Shown: positions 34,864 to 43,010 of the stretch, piece by piece | How positions within the stretch are numbered: the first letter of the stretch is position 1 | Layout of the letters: every line of letters starts with the position of its first letter | NCBI RefSeq assembly: GCF_014644295.1 | Contig: NZ_BMKK01000007.1 | Coordinates: forward strand, 186,001-250,000 | Source of the DNA: Emticicia aquatilis | GTDB lineage: Bacteria; Bacteroidota; Bacteroidia; Cytophagales; Spirosomataceae | Reading direction: 5' to 3' | Length of the DNA stretch: 64,000 nt | Program-made: the position numbers and the translations under genes | The notes under the pieces: model-generated | Databases searched by the model: none | What the model was told of the DNA's origin: nothing | What the model saw: only the letters and a program-made list of their open reading frames with translations

Positions 34864-36102
34864 TCAATTAAACTTTGTCAGAAGGTTGGCATATTGCTTT
34901 TTAGTTTCATCCTCAAAGCTATCAAGATAGGATTGTGTTGTGGCAAGGTTACTATGTCCTAATGCTTCTGAGATAAATTCTGTTGAAACACCACTTCTCT
35001 TGAGTACAGTTGCAAATGAGTGCCTTGCAGAGTAGAAAAGGGGCATTTTTTCAAAACCAAGTTTTAATCCTATTCTCTTCATGTAGGTATTTATCAACTT
35101 GTTTGTATATTGAATTAACTCTTTTTCTCTTTTTGGAGTAACCTTTGGCTCAAGGATTGGCAATAAATAATCATCAGGATTATTACTTCTATTCTTCCAC
35201 TTATCAATAATTTCTTTGGCTTTATCTGACAATATAATTGTTATGGCACTTTGATTTGCTTTTGTTGAAAGTTGGGTTTTGGCTCTAATGAATGTAATTT
35301 TATCAGATTCAAGATTTTTAATTTTGAGTCTTGCTAAGTCTTTTAGATTAATTCCTTGGCATAAATATGATAAGCACCACAAATCTTTGGCTTTATCTTC
35401 TGATGTTCCTGTGATAGTTTCATAATTGAAAATCTTCTCAATCTCAGATATTGTGAAGGCTTTCTTGATGTTTCTGCTGGCTGGTATTTGAAATTTGTTT
35501 TTCTTGAATGGATATAGCTCTTTTGCAATTATCCCATTTTCAATAGCTTGATTATATATTGTTCTGAGACTTCTTAAATAGATACCAATAGTAGTAGATG
35601 AGTTCCCTTCATTTAACATTGATTTTTCATAATCATTTAAGAATTTTGGTGTAATATCTTCAAATGTCAATTTTTTCTTAAACTTCTTTAATGAATTTGA
35701 TGCACAGGTGTAAGAATCAGCAGTAGAAACCCTGCTTTGGCTTTTTAATGCAGAAATATAGTTTTCAAAATTTTTGTAAACATCTTTTGATTTTACCTGC
35801 TCTTCTGGGTTGACAAAAAAAGTGTCTTTAAATTTATCAAAAGTGAATTCATCAATTTTACTTCCAACTTCTTCTGCTTTTTGTTTAATGGCTTCACAGT
35901 TAAGTCTTACATCTTTCAACCATTCATCTCTTAGCTTTGAAGAAAATAGTTTTTCAAATTGTTCTTTTGACAAATCTATCCCAATACTATAAGTTCTATT
36001 TTGCCTATTGAAAATGACCCTCAGCTTCAAAGGGTATTTGCCTTCAATATTAGCTTTTCTTGTGTCTTGAATTATTGCAAAGGTGGGTTTTAAGAGTCCC
36101 AT
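34864..36102 (-). CDS. int: Tyrosine recombinase (site-specific integrase)
   Basis: 412 residues. N-terminal arm-binding region (KPTFAIIQDTRKANIEGKYP, RTYSIGIDLSKEQFEKLFSS), SAM-like core-binding domain (DSYTCASNSLKKFKKKLTFE), then the catalytic domain. Catalytic residues: the Arg I region is CQGINLKDLARLKIKNL (Arg near KDLARL is displaced), HSFATVLKRSG follows YSAR (H-x-x-R as RHSF), LGHSNLATTQSYL gives the box II His and the nucleophilic Tyr. It lies 151 bp inside attR and reads inward. It should catalyse the tRNA-targeted integration seen here. Confidence 0.93.
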   Translation of the reverse strand: MGLLKPTFAIIQDTRKANIEGKYPLKLRVIFNRQNRTYSIGIDLSKEQFEKLFSSKLRDEWLKDVRLNCEAIKQKAEEVGSKIDEFTFDKFKDTFFVNPEEQVKSKDVYKNFENYISALKSQSRVSTADSYTCASNSLKKFKKKLTFEDITPKFLNDYEKSMLNEGNSSTTIGIYLRSLRTIYNQAIENGIIAKELYPFKKNKFQIPASRNIKKAFTISEIEKIFNYETITGTSEDKAKDLWCLSYLCQGINLKDLARLKIKNLESDKITFIRAKTQLSTKANQSAITIILSDKAKEIIDKWKNRSNNPDDYLLPILEPKVTPKREKELIQYTNKLINTYMKRIGLKLGFEKMPLFYSARHSFATVLKRSGVSTEFISEALGHSNLATTQSYLDSFEDETKKQYANLLTKFN

Positions 36103-36127
36103 ATTTGGAGGTTATTATTTATATTGT

Positions 36128-36147
36128 TGCACAACATTTTGCACAAC
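36128..36147. repeat. Paired TGCACAAC repeat near attR, candidate integrase arm sites
   Basis: TGCACAAC at 36128-36135 and 36140-36147, period 12 bp, same orientation and spacing as at 4204-4223. It lies 26 bp upstream of the integrase start, so bound integrase could also repress its own promoter. Confidence 0.6.
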
Positions 36148-36253
36148 AAATTTAATAATAATTGATATATTTGCAAAACAATTCATAAAATTAAATGTGT
36201 TATATAATTGATTATAAGTAAGTTATATAAGTATTGATAAGTATCTATATGTG

Positions 36254-36308
36254 TAGAGCAACTGACTCATAATCAGTAGGTGCTTGGTTCGATTCCAAGT
36301 GGGCCCAC
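36254..36308. repeat. attR: 55-bp direct repeat, right end of the island
   Basis: Perfect copy of 4079-4133. The 5' part of the tRNA is absent here (preceding bases ATATGTG are unrelated), so this is a truncated, non-functional tRNA copy. The next bases belong to the original chromosome. Confidence 0.95.
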
Positions 36309-36313
36309 CTCTT

Positions 36314-36350
36314 AAAAATCCTGATAATCAAACGATTATCAGGATTTTTT
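36314..36350. terminator. Original tRNA terminator, displaced by the island
   Basis: AAAAATCCTGATAATC and GATTATCAGGATTTTT form a 16-bp stem with a 4-nt loop (36314-36349) and T- and A-runs on both sides, so it could act in both directions. It lies 5 bp after attR, where the terminator of the uninterrupted tRNA gene would be. Confidence 0.85.
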
Positions 36351-36393
36351 ATTGCTAAAATTTGGCGTTTAAAATTAGTGGTTTAAACATAGT

Positions 36394-36627
36394 TTAAACA
36401 TTGTCATTAGAATCTATCTGCTTTTCTCTCTCTGCCTTTTTGAGTTCTTCCCGCTCTTTTTGCTTCTGTTTATATAATACGTACAGAAAACCACCTGCTA
36501 AAAAAAGAATGATGAAAATAATTATACCTAACCATTTAAAAGGATTACTTTCTCTATCTCCTTCAAAAGAATTGGAGAAAACTGGTAGTTTAGTATCCGA
36601 AAACGGGAATGAAACTTGCTCTAACAT
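36394..36627 (-). CDS. Small membrane protein downstream of the RHH gene
   Basis: About 77 residues from ATG 36627 (MLEQVSFPFSDTKLPVFSNS). One transmembrane helix, WLGIIIFIILFLAGGFLYVL, is followed by a basic/acidic coil (KQKQKEREELKKAEREKQID). An upstream start at 36657 would overlap the neighbour. It starts 4 nt after the RHH gene stop. Together they look like a small plasmid- or element-derived operon. Function unknown. Confidence 0.65.
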   Translation of the reverse strand: MLEQVSFPFSDTKLPVFSNSFEGDRESNPFKWLGIIIFIILFLAGGFLYVLYKQKQKEREELKKAEREKQIDSNDNV

Positions 36628-36631
36628 GGCT

Positions 36632-37066
36632 TTAATTGGTTTTGAATGAATGAACAATAACTGTGAAAATGTCGGCTACGGATTGGATTCTAATTTCTTG
36701 ATTTCTTCCATAGGCATCTTGAAATTGTATTTGCTTGCCCTGGTGTTGAAAGAGTAGATTTTTAAGATTGGTATTGTTTTCATAAAACTCTAATGCTCTC
36801 AAAATTTGTTGATTTTCTTGTTTCGCCTTCTCTAATCTTAACTTGAAATCCGAGTTGAAATAGGAGTTTGTACTTTGTTGGTTTTGGTAATGTCGAGCTG
36901 AGATAATAGTATCAACATATTCGCTCAAAGTCATTCCACTTTGACGGGCTTCTTGTGCCAACGAAATCTTTGTACCAGCATCGCATTTAAAGCCAAGTGT
37001 TACTTTGTTTCGAGCATTTTCAAGTCCTTCCAACTGTAATGCTCTACCTGTTCTGAGTTCTTGCAT
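36632..37066 (-). CDS. Ribbon-helix-helix-like protein with C-terminal helical domain
   Basis: 144 residues. Residues 19-60 fit an RHH pattern: KVTLGFKCDAGTKISLAQEA (strand and helix 1), then GMTLSEYVDTIIS (turn and helix 2). The rest is a coiled-coil-like helix (FKLRLEKAKQENQQILRALE) and a short tail. RHH proteins often regulate their own gene; an array of 10-bp-phased GGTTAA repeats begins 58 bp upstream of the start codon (37125-37190). Confidence 0.65.
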   Translation of the reverse strand: MQELRTGRALQLEGLENARNKVTLGFKCDAGTKISLAQEARQSGMTLSEYVDTIISARHYQNQQSTNSYFNSDFKLRLEKAKQENQQILRALEFYENNTNLKNLLFQHQGKQIQFQDAYGRNQEIRIQSVADIFTVIVHSFKTN

Positions 37067-37124
37067 TGTATTTTATGTTTTTGATGTTGATATAAAAATA
37101 AGAAACCCGAATTAACCACTTAGA

Positions 37125-37190
37125 GGTTAATTCGGGTTAATTGAGGTTAATCAAGGTTAATCAAGGTTAATGTTAATTAATCTGCGTTAA
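37125..37190. repeat. Helically phased GGTTAA repeat array upstream of the RHH gene
   Basis: GGTTAA starts at 37125, 37135, 37145, 37155 and 37165, an exact 10-bp period, with weaker copies near 37172 and 37186. An inverted copy (TTAACC) is at 37112-37117. Ten base pairs is one helical turn, so all sites face one side. This suits cooperative binding by the RHH protein encoded just downstream on the minus strand, or an iteron-like origin. Confidence 0.8.
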
Positions 37191-37425
37191 TTGGGTGGTT
37201 CTCCGATATGGTTAGTCATAATAGTTATTTGTTTGAGAGTCAAAATTCTATCTATTTCTGATAAATGTAAGTCTGGAATCTTGAAATAAGGTAGATTTCA
37301 TACTTCTGACCGAAAAATACCTGTGTTCAATCAAGATATTGATGTATAAATCATCGCTGAGAAAATCAAACATGAGTGTAAAATGATTCTGGCGAGTGAA
37401 TTACTTAAAATAGACAAATAAGAAA

Positions 37426-37518
37426 ATGGAAAACCAAGAAAAACAATCATTGCTCAGCCAATTAATAGCTTTCATACTCAAGATTGTAAGAGAACTAACT
37501 AAACAAATTAAAATTTAG
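37426..37518 (+). CDS. Possible 30-residue peptide
   Basis: ATG to TAG frame. It begins MENQEKQSLLSQLIAFILKI and ends VRELTKQIKI, an amphipathic helix with an acidic-polar start and a basic end. Nothing proves translation. It sits between the repeat array and the hairpin terminator. Confidence 0.3.
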   Translation: MENQEKQSLLSQLIAFILKIVRELTKQIKI

Positions 37519-37656
37519 AACTCAACCGGCAAATGCAATTTTGAAGGTCTTGCTTTTTATTTTGGATATTTTATCTTGCTTAATGCTGGTTGAAATAGTG
37601 TTAGGTTTTTATCTTTTAGGATTTTTGGCGAAATATTTCTTCTGGGTATTATTGAA

Positions 37657-37690
37657 ACCGAAAAAGCCCTCGAAAGAGGGCTTTTTCGGT
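37657..37690. terminator. Strong hairpin terminator at the 3' end of the RHS-like gene
   Basis: ACCGAAAAAGCCCTC and GAGGGCTTTTTCGGT form a 15-bp stem with loop GAAA. It directly abuts the stop codon of the minus-strand gene that ends at 37690 and is symmetrical enough to work in both directions. Confidence 0.85.
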
Positions 37691-40600
37691 TATTGTGCCT
37701 TGTAATTATACTGATAAGATTTTACAACTTTACCATTTGTATCTTTAACTTCTTTCAGCCTATTGAATGAATCATAATTATAAGAAGTTATTAAACCATT
37801 GGGAGAAATCACTTTTTCTACTCCAACTAAAGATTTGTAAGTATATCCTGTTATCAAATTATTTGGTAGTGCAGTTCTTAATCCATCTAAAGTACTTTGA
37901 ATAGTTTGTGAATTTGTTGAATTTAAAATAAAGGTTTCGGCAGTAGATAATTCCGCTGACCAAAGAGAGTTTTTAATTTCTGCTATTGGATAAACACCTT
38001 TATAAGCATATAAATATGAAATATTTTCGTTTTTATTTGTTGTAACGGACCCTATTTTACCCAAATTATTATAATCATTAAATCTTAATATTTCTCTGTA
38101 ACTACTATTTGAAATAATATCGTCAGTAGTTCCATCATAAGAATTACTTATAACTCCTGATAACTCTCTATTAAATACAAATTGTTTATAGGGCATTAAC
38201 AAAGTTGCCTTATTAGCATTACCAGGAAATGACTTAAATGTTGTAACAGAAGCATCTAACACCTTTCTATTTGTTGGTGATTTTTCTAAAACGGTGAATT
38301 GTTCAATAGGTGTTGAAACTCGATTTTCAGCTATTAATTGATTAATAAAACTTGCTCTCGACGGGATTGATAGATAATCATGAGGGTACTTACTGGTCAT
38401 TTCTACCTTATCTCCATTCGACTTGGTTGTTAAGGTTTTGGTTAATTGAAGATGATTTTCTTTTTCATAAAAATATTCTTTGGTTTCTACTACTCCAATA
38501 TTATCTGAATCATTATATAAAGTAGTAGTTTCTTTTGTTTTTTCTAAAAAGCTGGCTACATTATAGTAAAACTTATTCCAAAATAAATTCTTACTTATAG
38601 AATTGTAGGCATTAGAAAGTGTTATTGATACTAATGACTCATAATACATTGAAGGAATTTTGTATTCAAAATTATTTTGTAATCCAATTCCAGTGACTTT
38701 ATTGAAGCTATAAACGTAATCAGTCTTACTCACTAACGTACTTAAATTTTTATAGTTCTTTAAACTCAAAAGTTTCCCTCTACTAAAGTCATAGTTCTCT
38801 GAGCTTCCTATTACTTCTACATTAGATTGGAGAACTGCAGGCATGGAATTTATATCAAGATAAGGTTCTTTATATGTTGTAAATGTATAATTATTTCGGA
38901 TGTTATTACCTATTACTTCATCAACATTTTCATAAATCACCATTGGTGAACCTATTGGTAAAATTGAAGAATTTCTATAAAATGAAAATGGGATAGTTGA
39001 ATTCTCTACGGTTAAATAAGTAGCACCTGTATAAACTGGACTATGATTAATACCTCCACTTGAAAGGTCAATATTAGTACTATTATTATAGAAATATTCT
39101 TTTGATTCTGTTGTACCACGAACAGGCTCAACATTTTCTATTTTTTTAATTCTAATACCCGGTCCATACTTTTTATTCAAACCAATTACATTATTTAGTG
39201 TAACATAGGCAAAAATATGCAAGGAAGCATTACATGGAACACCTAAATCAGCTATTTGAGATTGAGTGATAAAATATCCATCTGAATAACTTTGTCCTGG
39301 CGATAAAACCCCAGAACTGGGAAGAAAAGAACCACTACATTGATTATTAGGGCAACAGGTTTCATCTATATATTCCCAGTAAACTGTAACGTTATAATTT
39401 GATGGATAATTAACAGTAATGGGAGTACTTGGTAAGAAAGTATTTCCTGCTGCCTCATAAGCAAAATAATGATTTTCTACATCAATCAAATCGCCTGTTA
39501 TAAAAGCAGTTGAAGTAAAACTATATTCATTTTGCTCATAAGTTATTAAGGAAGAACCACCTGTTGGATAGGTTATTTTCTTTAAAGCTTTTCTTTTTGC
39601 AGAATTAAAATTAGGGTTTCTGTTTGCTCCAAATTCAGGAATTAATGTATTTGAGTTATTACTTCCATTGTAATAACCCCAATGGTCAATTGCTTTTGTC
39701 ATGTACAGATTAAGGGCCGAAATACCATCAAAATATTCAAATTTATGAGGTTCTAAAAACGTACCAAGGCTACTTTCATCTTTGATACTTGCCAATAAAT
39801 CGGAAAATGTATCGTTATAAATGAAATTTTTCTTTATAATTATAGAATTGTCTATTTGACTTTTTAGAACGACCGAATTGAGCTTACGGGTTGTACTTGT
39901 CTGATTAGAAAATTGGTCTGAAATTATTTGACTGTTAAATTCAACCTTAGACAAACCATCCGAAACCTCAATTGAGGTTAAAAACTTTTCTTCTGCAAAA
40001 CTATATGAAATATCATTAACAAAATTAGAACCTCCAACTGACACCTCGCAACCAGTACACCCACCATATATCCCTTTTTCCACAAAGTTTGGAGATATTA
40101 TAGTTGTTTCCCCTCCGACAGTATAGTTAAATACAAGCTTTTTACCAGTTGGAGATAATACATGTTTTAGATGCCAAGTTGATATTTCCCAAGGCGAACT
40201 ACTTCCTAACCCCATGGCACTTGTAGAATATTCCTTTACATTGAAAAAATATTGAAATCCTGCTTCATCAGTAATTGTGAAAGATTCAATTATACCATTT
40301 GTTGAGTGGTCGTCGGGGTTTGTTCCACTGAGAGCCAAAGTTTTTTCTATTTTAATTTTTCTATTGGTTACAACATGAGGATTTCCATCTTGTCCAAAAA
40401 AGAATTTTCCACTAAGACTTCCTGCATTAAAATAAAAGATATCGGGTTCGGTATCATAAGTTCCCAAATCTTTATTTTGGAAAATTGGACTCGAACTAAC
40501 TGTAGATTCTATAGGATTAACTAAGAGTAGATTAGCAAATTCTGCACCTATTGCTAAAAAACCAAAATTTTGAGTTTCATCGGCAAGGCCTCTAACGGTA

Positions 40601-40896
40601 CGAGTAATTACACCTCCCCCATTTAATGCCCAGCCTCTACCAACCCATCCAGCGTGTTCCATTGGCTTAAAGCCTGAATAATTATAGCTGAGTGAGATAG
40701 GCCAATTAATATCGCCTTCCGAAATTGAAAGCAATGGAATATTTAAGTTTAATGCACCAGTACTTTGATTCACTGGAATTTCTCCATATTTACCAAGATT
40801 TGCTGCATTAGGTGCTGGTGGAATTTCACTAAATTTATTAGGTGTTTGTGCTATCACGTTTATAGCACACATTATTAATAGTAGTATTTTTTTCAT
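37690..40896 (-). CDS. Large secreted RHS/YD-repeat-type protein
   Basis: About 1068 residues from ATG 40896 (MKKILLLIMCAINVIAQ, a signal peptide). An ATG 21 nt upstream would overlap the kelch gene by 11 nt and is less likely. The N-terminal domain is the Bacteroidota RHS-associated type (NLNIPLLSISEGDINWPISL, VGRGWALNGGGVITRTVRGL). The end has YD repeats (LITSYNYDSFNRLKEVKDTN, then SYQYNYKAQ), and the frame stops before any RHS core or toxin tip. It may be the N-terminal half of a split RHS system whose core is the ORF at 42982-45216. Confidence 0.75.
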   Translation of the reverse strand: MKKILLLIMCAINVIAQTPNKFSEIPPAPNAANLGKYGEIPVNQSTGALNLNIPLLSISEGDINWPISLSYNYSGFKPMEHAGWVGRGWALNGGGVITRTVRGLADETQNFGFLAIGAEFANLLLVNPIESTVSSSPIFQNKDLGTYDTEPDIFYFNAGSLSGKFFFGQDGNPHVVTNRKIKIEKTLALSGTNPDDHSTNGIIESFTITDEAGFQYFFNVKEYSTSAMGLGSSSPWEISTWHLKHVLSPTGKKLVFNYTVGGETTIISPNFVEKGIYGGCTGCEVSVGGSNFVNDISYSFAEEKFLTSIEVSDGLSKVEFNSQIISDQFSNQTSTTRKLNSVVLKSQIDNSIIIKKNFIYNDTFSDLLASIKDESSLGTFLEPHKFEYFDGISALNLYMTKAIDHWGYYNGSNNSNTLIPEFGANRNPNFNSAKRKALKKITYPTGGSSLITYEQNEYSFTSTAFITGDLIDVENHYFAYEAAGNTFLPSTPITVNYPSNYNVTVYWEYIDETCCPNNQCSGSFLPSSGVLSPGQSYSDGYFITQSQIADLGVPCNASLHIFAYVTLNNVIGLNKKYGPGIRIKKIENVEPVRGTTESKEYFYNNSTNIDLSSGGINHSPVYTGATYLTVENSTIPFSFYRNSSILPIGSPMVIYENVDEVIGNNIRNNYTFTTYKEPYLDINSMPAVLQSNVEVIGSSENYDFSRGKLLSLKNYKNLSTLVSKTDYVYSFNKVTGIGLQNNFEYKIPSMYYESLVSITLSNAYNSISKNLFWNKFYYNVASFLEKTKETTTLYNDSDNIGVVETKEYFYEKENHLQLTKTLTTKSNGDKVEMTSKYPHDYLSIPSRASFINQLIAENRVSTPIEQFTVLEKSPTNRKVLDASVTTFKSFPGNANKATLLMPYKQFVFNRELSGVISNSYDGTTDDIISNSSYREILRFNDYNNLGKIGSVTTNKNENISYLYAYKGVYPIAEIKNSLWSAELSTAETFILNSTNSQTIQSTLDGLRTALPNNLITGYTYKSLVGVEKVISPNGLITSYNYDSFNRLKEVKDTNGKVVKSYQYNYKAQ

Positions 40897-40906
40897 ATAA
40901 AAGTTG

Positions 40907-42226
40907 TTATTCTTCATTAAACTTCCAAATAGTATTACTGTACTTCATGTTAAGACTATTATCAATAAACTCTCCACATAATAACCAAACATTATTCAGG
41001 TCATCAATCATTGCAGCACCTGATGCCATTATTGGAGGAGCGGTATTTGTAAATATAGCACTCCAATTAGATGTTTTATTATTGTATTTCCAAAGCATTC
41101 TATCTGACTTTAAAGTGTCATTTTTAAAACCGTATTGCCCACCAAAGAGCCAAAAATTTCCTTTCTTGTCTTTCCATGTAATGCTACTAAATCTGTATCC
41201 TGGATTATTAGCACTATTTTCTTTGGCAAAGGATTTGATATTTGCAGATTGAAACAATTTATCATCTCCAGATTTTAATGTCCACTTTTCTTTCTTTACA
41301 TCAAATATCCACATATCAGACAAACCACCATAAGCTGTTACTTCTGCATTTAGGCCAAATCCTCCATACAAACATAGTACATTGTTTATATCATCGAACC
41401 ATGCAGCACTTGAAGCTCTGGCAGATGGCGAAATTTCGGTTTTTAAAACCCTGGTATTACCATCCAAATTTCCACTTACCCATACCCAATTATTTTTATT
41501 TGTATCATACTTCCACAAATCATTGAAATAAACATCCCTACTTTGAGCATAATCGTGTGCAGTGCCACCAAAAAGCCAAAAATCCCCTTTATTATCTACC
41601 CAAGTTGTAGCTTTTGCTCTTGCTGCGGGTGAATTAGTAGTATTGTTCTTGTTTTTGCCTGATGATTGACTTTTTTTATTAAATTCTTGGGTATTTGATA
41701 GTTTACTCCACGTTTGTTTTTTGAGGTCAAACATCCAAAAATCGCTTAAATATTCATCTAACATACCTGTGTTACCTCCAAACAAATACAAATTTCCTTG
41801 CTTGTCTGCCCAAGTTGCCGCACCTTGGCGTGCTGTGGGAGCTGTAGCCGTAGGATTCAATTTCTTGTTATTATCTTTATTGAACTTTTCAATTTCTCGA
41901 CTTCCGCTCAAGTTTTTCCATACTAAATCCTTAGAGCTAAATTGCCATAAATCTGCAAACGAACCCTCATTGAGATTATCATCTGTTCCTAAACCTCCAA
42001 ATATGTAGATATTGCCCTGTTTATCTTGCCAATTGATAGAGGCATTTCGAGGGGTGGGGTTTGTTATTGAAGCGGCCGTTTGTATTTTGTTGGCATTAGG
42101 AAGAAAATCATTTTTGTTTTGATTTTTATTCAGGTTTTGGCGGTCACTATAGTTCTCCCATTTACCTTTTTGAGCCAAAAGTGTGTATGGTATAAATATT
42201 AGTATTGCAATATTTTTAAGTTCCAT
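40907..42226 (-). CDS. Secreted kelch-repeat (galactose-oxidase-like) protein
   Basis: 439 residues. Signal peptide MELKNIAILIFIPYTLLAQ. Kelch blades are visible as repeated GNIYIFGG (about 70), GNLYLFGG, GDFWLFGG, NVLCLYGG, GNFWLFGG and NVWLLCG, each preceded by P-x-x-R and followed by W...D..K..W. That is a six-bladed propeller. There is no C-terminal sorting domain. Adjacency to RHS genes on both sides suggests an extracellular accessory protein, but its ligand is unknown. Confidence 0.85.
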   Translation of the reverse strand: MELKNIAILIFIPYTLLAQKGKWENYSDRQNLNKNQNKNDFLPNANKIQTAASITNPTPRNASINWQDKQGNIYIFGGLGTDDNLNEGSFADLWQFSSKDLVWKNLSGSREIEKFNKDNNKKLNPTATAPTARQGAATWADKQGNLYLFGGNTGMLDEYLSDFWMFDLKKQTWSKLSNTQEFNKKSQSSGKNKNNTTNSPAARAKATTWVDNKGDFWLFGGTAHDYAQSRDVYFNDLWKYDTNKNNWVWVSGNLDGNTRVLKTEISPSARASSAAWFDDINNVLCLYGGFGLNAEVTAYGGLSDMWIFDVKKEKWTLKSGDDKLFQSANIKSFAKENSANNPGYRFSSITWKDKKGNFWLFGGQYGFKNDTLKSDRMLWKYNNKTSNWSAIFTNTAPPIMASGAAMIDDLNNVWLLCGEFIDNSLNMKYSNTIWKFNEE

Positions 42227-42311
42227 AGATTATTACAAATTTTAAAATAGTTAAAGTTCTTATATTATGATGATAATATTACATTTAATCTATCTTCATA
42301 GATTGGTACGT

Positions 42312-43010
42312 TTAACGTCTCTTTTCATCTAATAAAGCTTGAGGTAGTAAAATCTTATTTATTAGTTTTGTCCTTATATTCTTTTTCAAACCCGAATATT
42401 CAATTTTAAAATAGTGCTTAATGAATTTGCATTCAGAAATACACTCTATAATCGAATAGTTACAAACACTTGCACCAGTTAAACTATGTACTTTCTTTTG
42501 TCCATTCATCAAATTTTCAATGACAATAGTATCATCTAAAATGTAAGCGATTAAGCTTCTATCTTTATCATAACATAGAACGTTTTGTTTTTCAAACTCA
42601 TACAGTTCATTATTCTTTATTTGAAAAAATAAGTTTATAGAACAGAATGTGCCACAAGACCTCCTCAATGATAAAATATTATTATTCGACCATTCATAAT
42701 ATGGAACAATTGACAGGGGGACATTACAATCAAATTGATACCCTAAATATTTAGTTTTATTTTTTATTTTTACTTGAATATTATAAGTGGAGTCTGATAA
42801 TATATATTTAACGAAAAAGCCCATCTTCTCATTTATTGTATCTCTTGGAAGGCAACTTTTTAATACGTTTTTCATTGAATCTATTTTTTCATTTCCTTTA
42901 ATTATATGGTTATTTTGTGAAAAACAACCATATAAGTTAATGATAGAAAAAAAAAGATTTAAAATTACAATTAGTCTAATTTTAATAGTATTTCCACGAA
43001 TATCCTGCAT
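42312..43010 (-). CDS. Candidate immunity lipoprotein for the RHS toxin
   Basis: About 232 residues from ATG 43010 (MQDIRGNTIKIRLIVILNLF); another ATG is 12 nt upstream. The hydrophobic segment ends SIINLYGC, a plausible lipobox, so the protein would be anchored in the envelope. The rest is beta-rich and not recognised. It overlaps the 3' end of the toxin gene by 29 nt, which is the usual place of an immunity gene. A periplasmic immunity protein fits a cell-wall-degrading toxin. Confidence 0.6.
   Translation of the reverse strand: MQDIRGNTIKIRLIVILNLFFSIINLYGCFSQNNHIIKGNEKIDSMKNVLKSCLPRDTINEKMGFFVKYILSDSTYNIQVKIKNKTKYLGYQFDCNVPLSIVPYYEWSNNNILSLRRSCGTFCSINLFFQIKNNELYEFEKQNVLCYDKDRSLIAYILDDTIVIENLMNGQKKVHSLTGASVCNYSIIECISECKFIKHYFKIEYSGLKKNIRTKLINKILLPQALLDEKRR

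Larger units (their letters stand above)
4079..36308. mobile_element. tRNA-integrated genomic island (about 32.2 kb) carrying several defence systems
   Basis: It is bounded by 55-bp direct repeats formed from the tRNA 3' part. A tyrosine integrase lies 150 bp inside the right end, and paired TGCACAAC repeats lie inside both ends. The backbone has an excisionase-like HTH gene, RecA-like ATPases, a DUF3871 protein and a DUF3127 protein. The cargo is restriction-modification, short Argonaute, HNH and protease genes. I see no relaxase, type IV secretion, capsid, portal or terminase gene, so self-transfer is unlikely; mobilisation or a satellite lifestyle is possible. Base composition differs sharply from the flanks: the island is A+T-rich and CpG is nearly absent, whereas CpG is frequent on both sides. 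Confidence 0.93.
37067..37656. other. Intergenic stretch with repeat array and only short ORFs
   Basis: 590 bp without a secure gene. Besides the GGTTAA array it has a 30-codon frame at 37426-37518 (plus strand) and a hydrophobic frame further on (around 37540-37690, with ILDILSCLMLVEIVLGFYLL) that lacks an ATG at its head. Both could be remnants of small membrane proteins of an old mobile element. Confidence 0.5.

Noticed and set aside
37110-37195. GGTTAA array as a possible CRISPR
   Set aside because: The period is only 10 bp with no unique spacers, and no cas gene is near.
42287-42304. AATCTAT-CTTC-ATAGATT resembling the sulfur box
   Set aside because: Arms match, but the spacing is 4 instead of 7 bp and the neighbouring genes are an RHS immunity candidate and a kelch gene, so it is probably chance.
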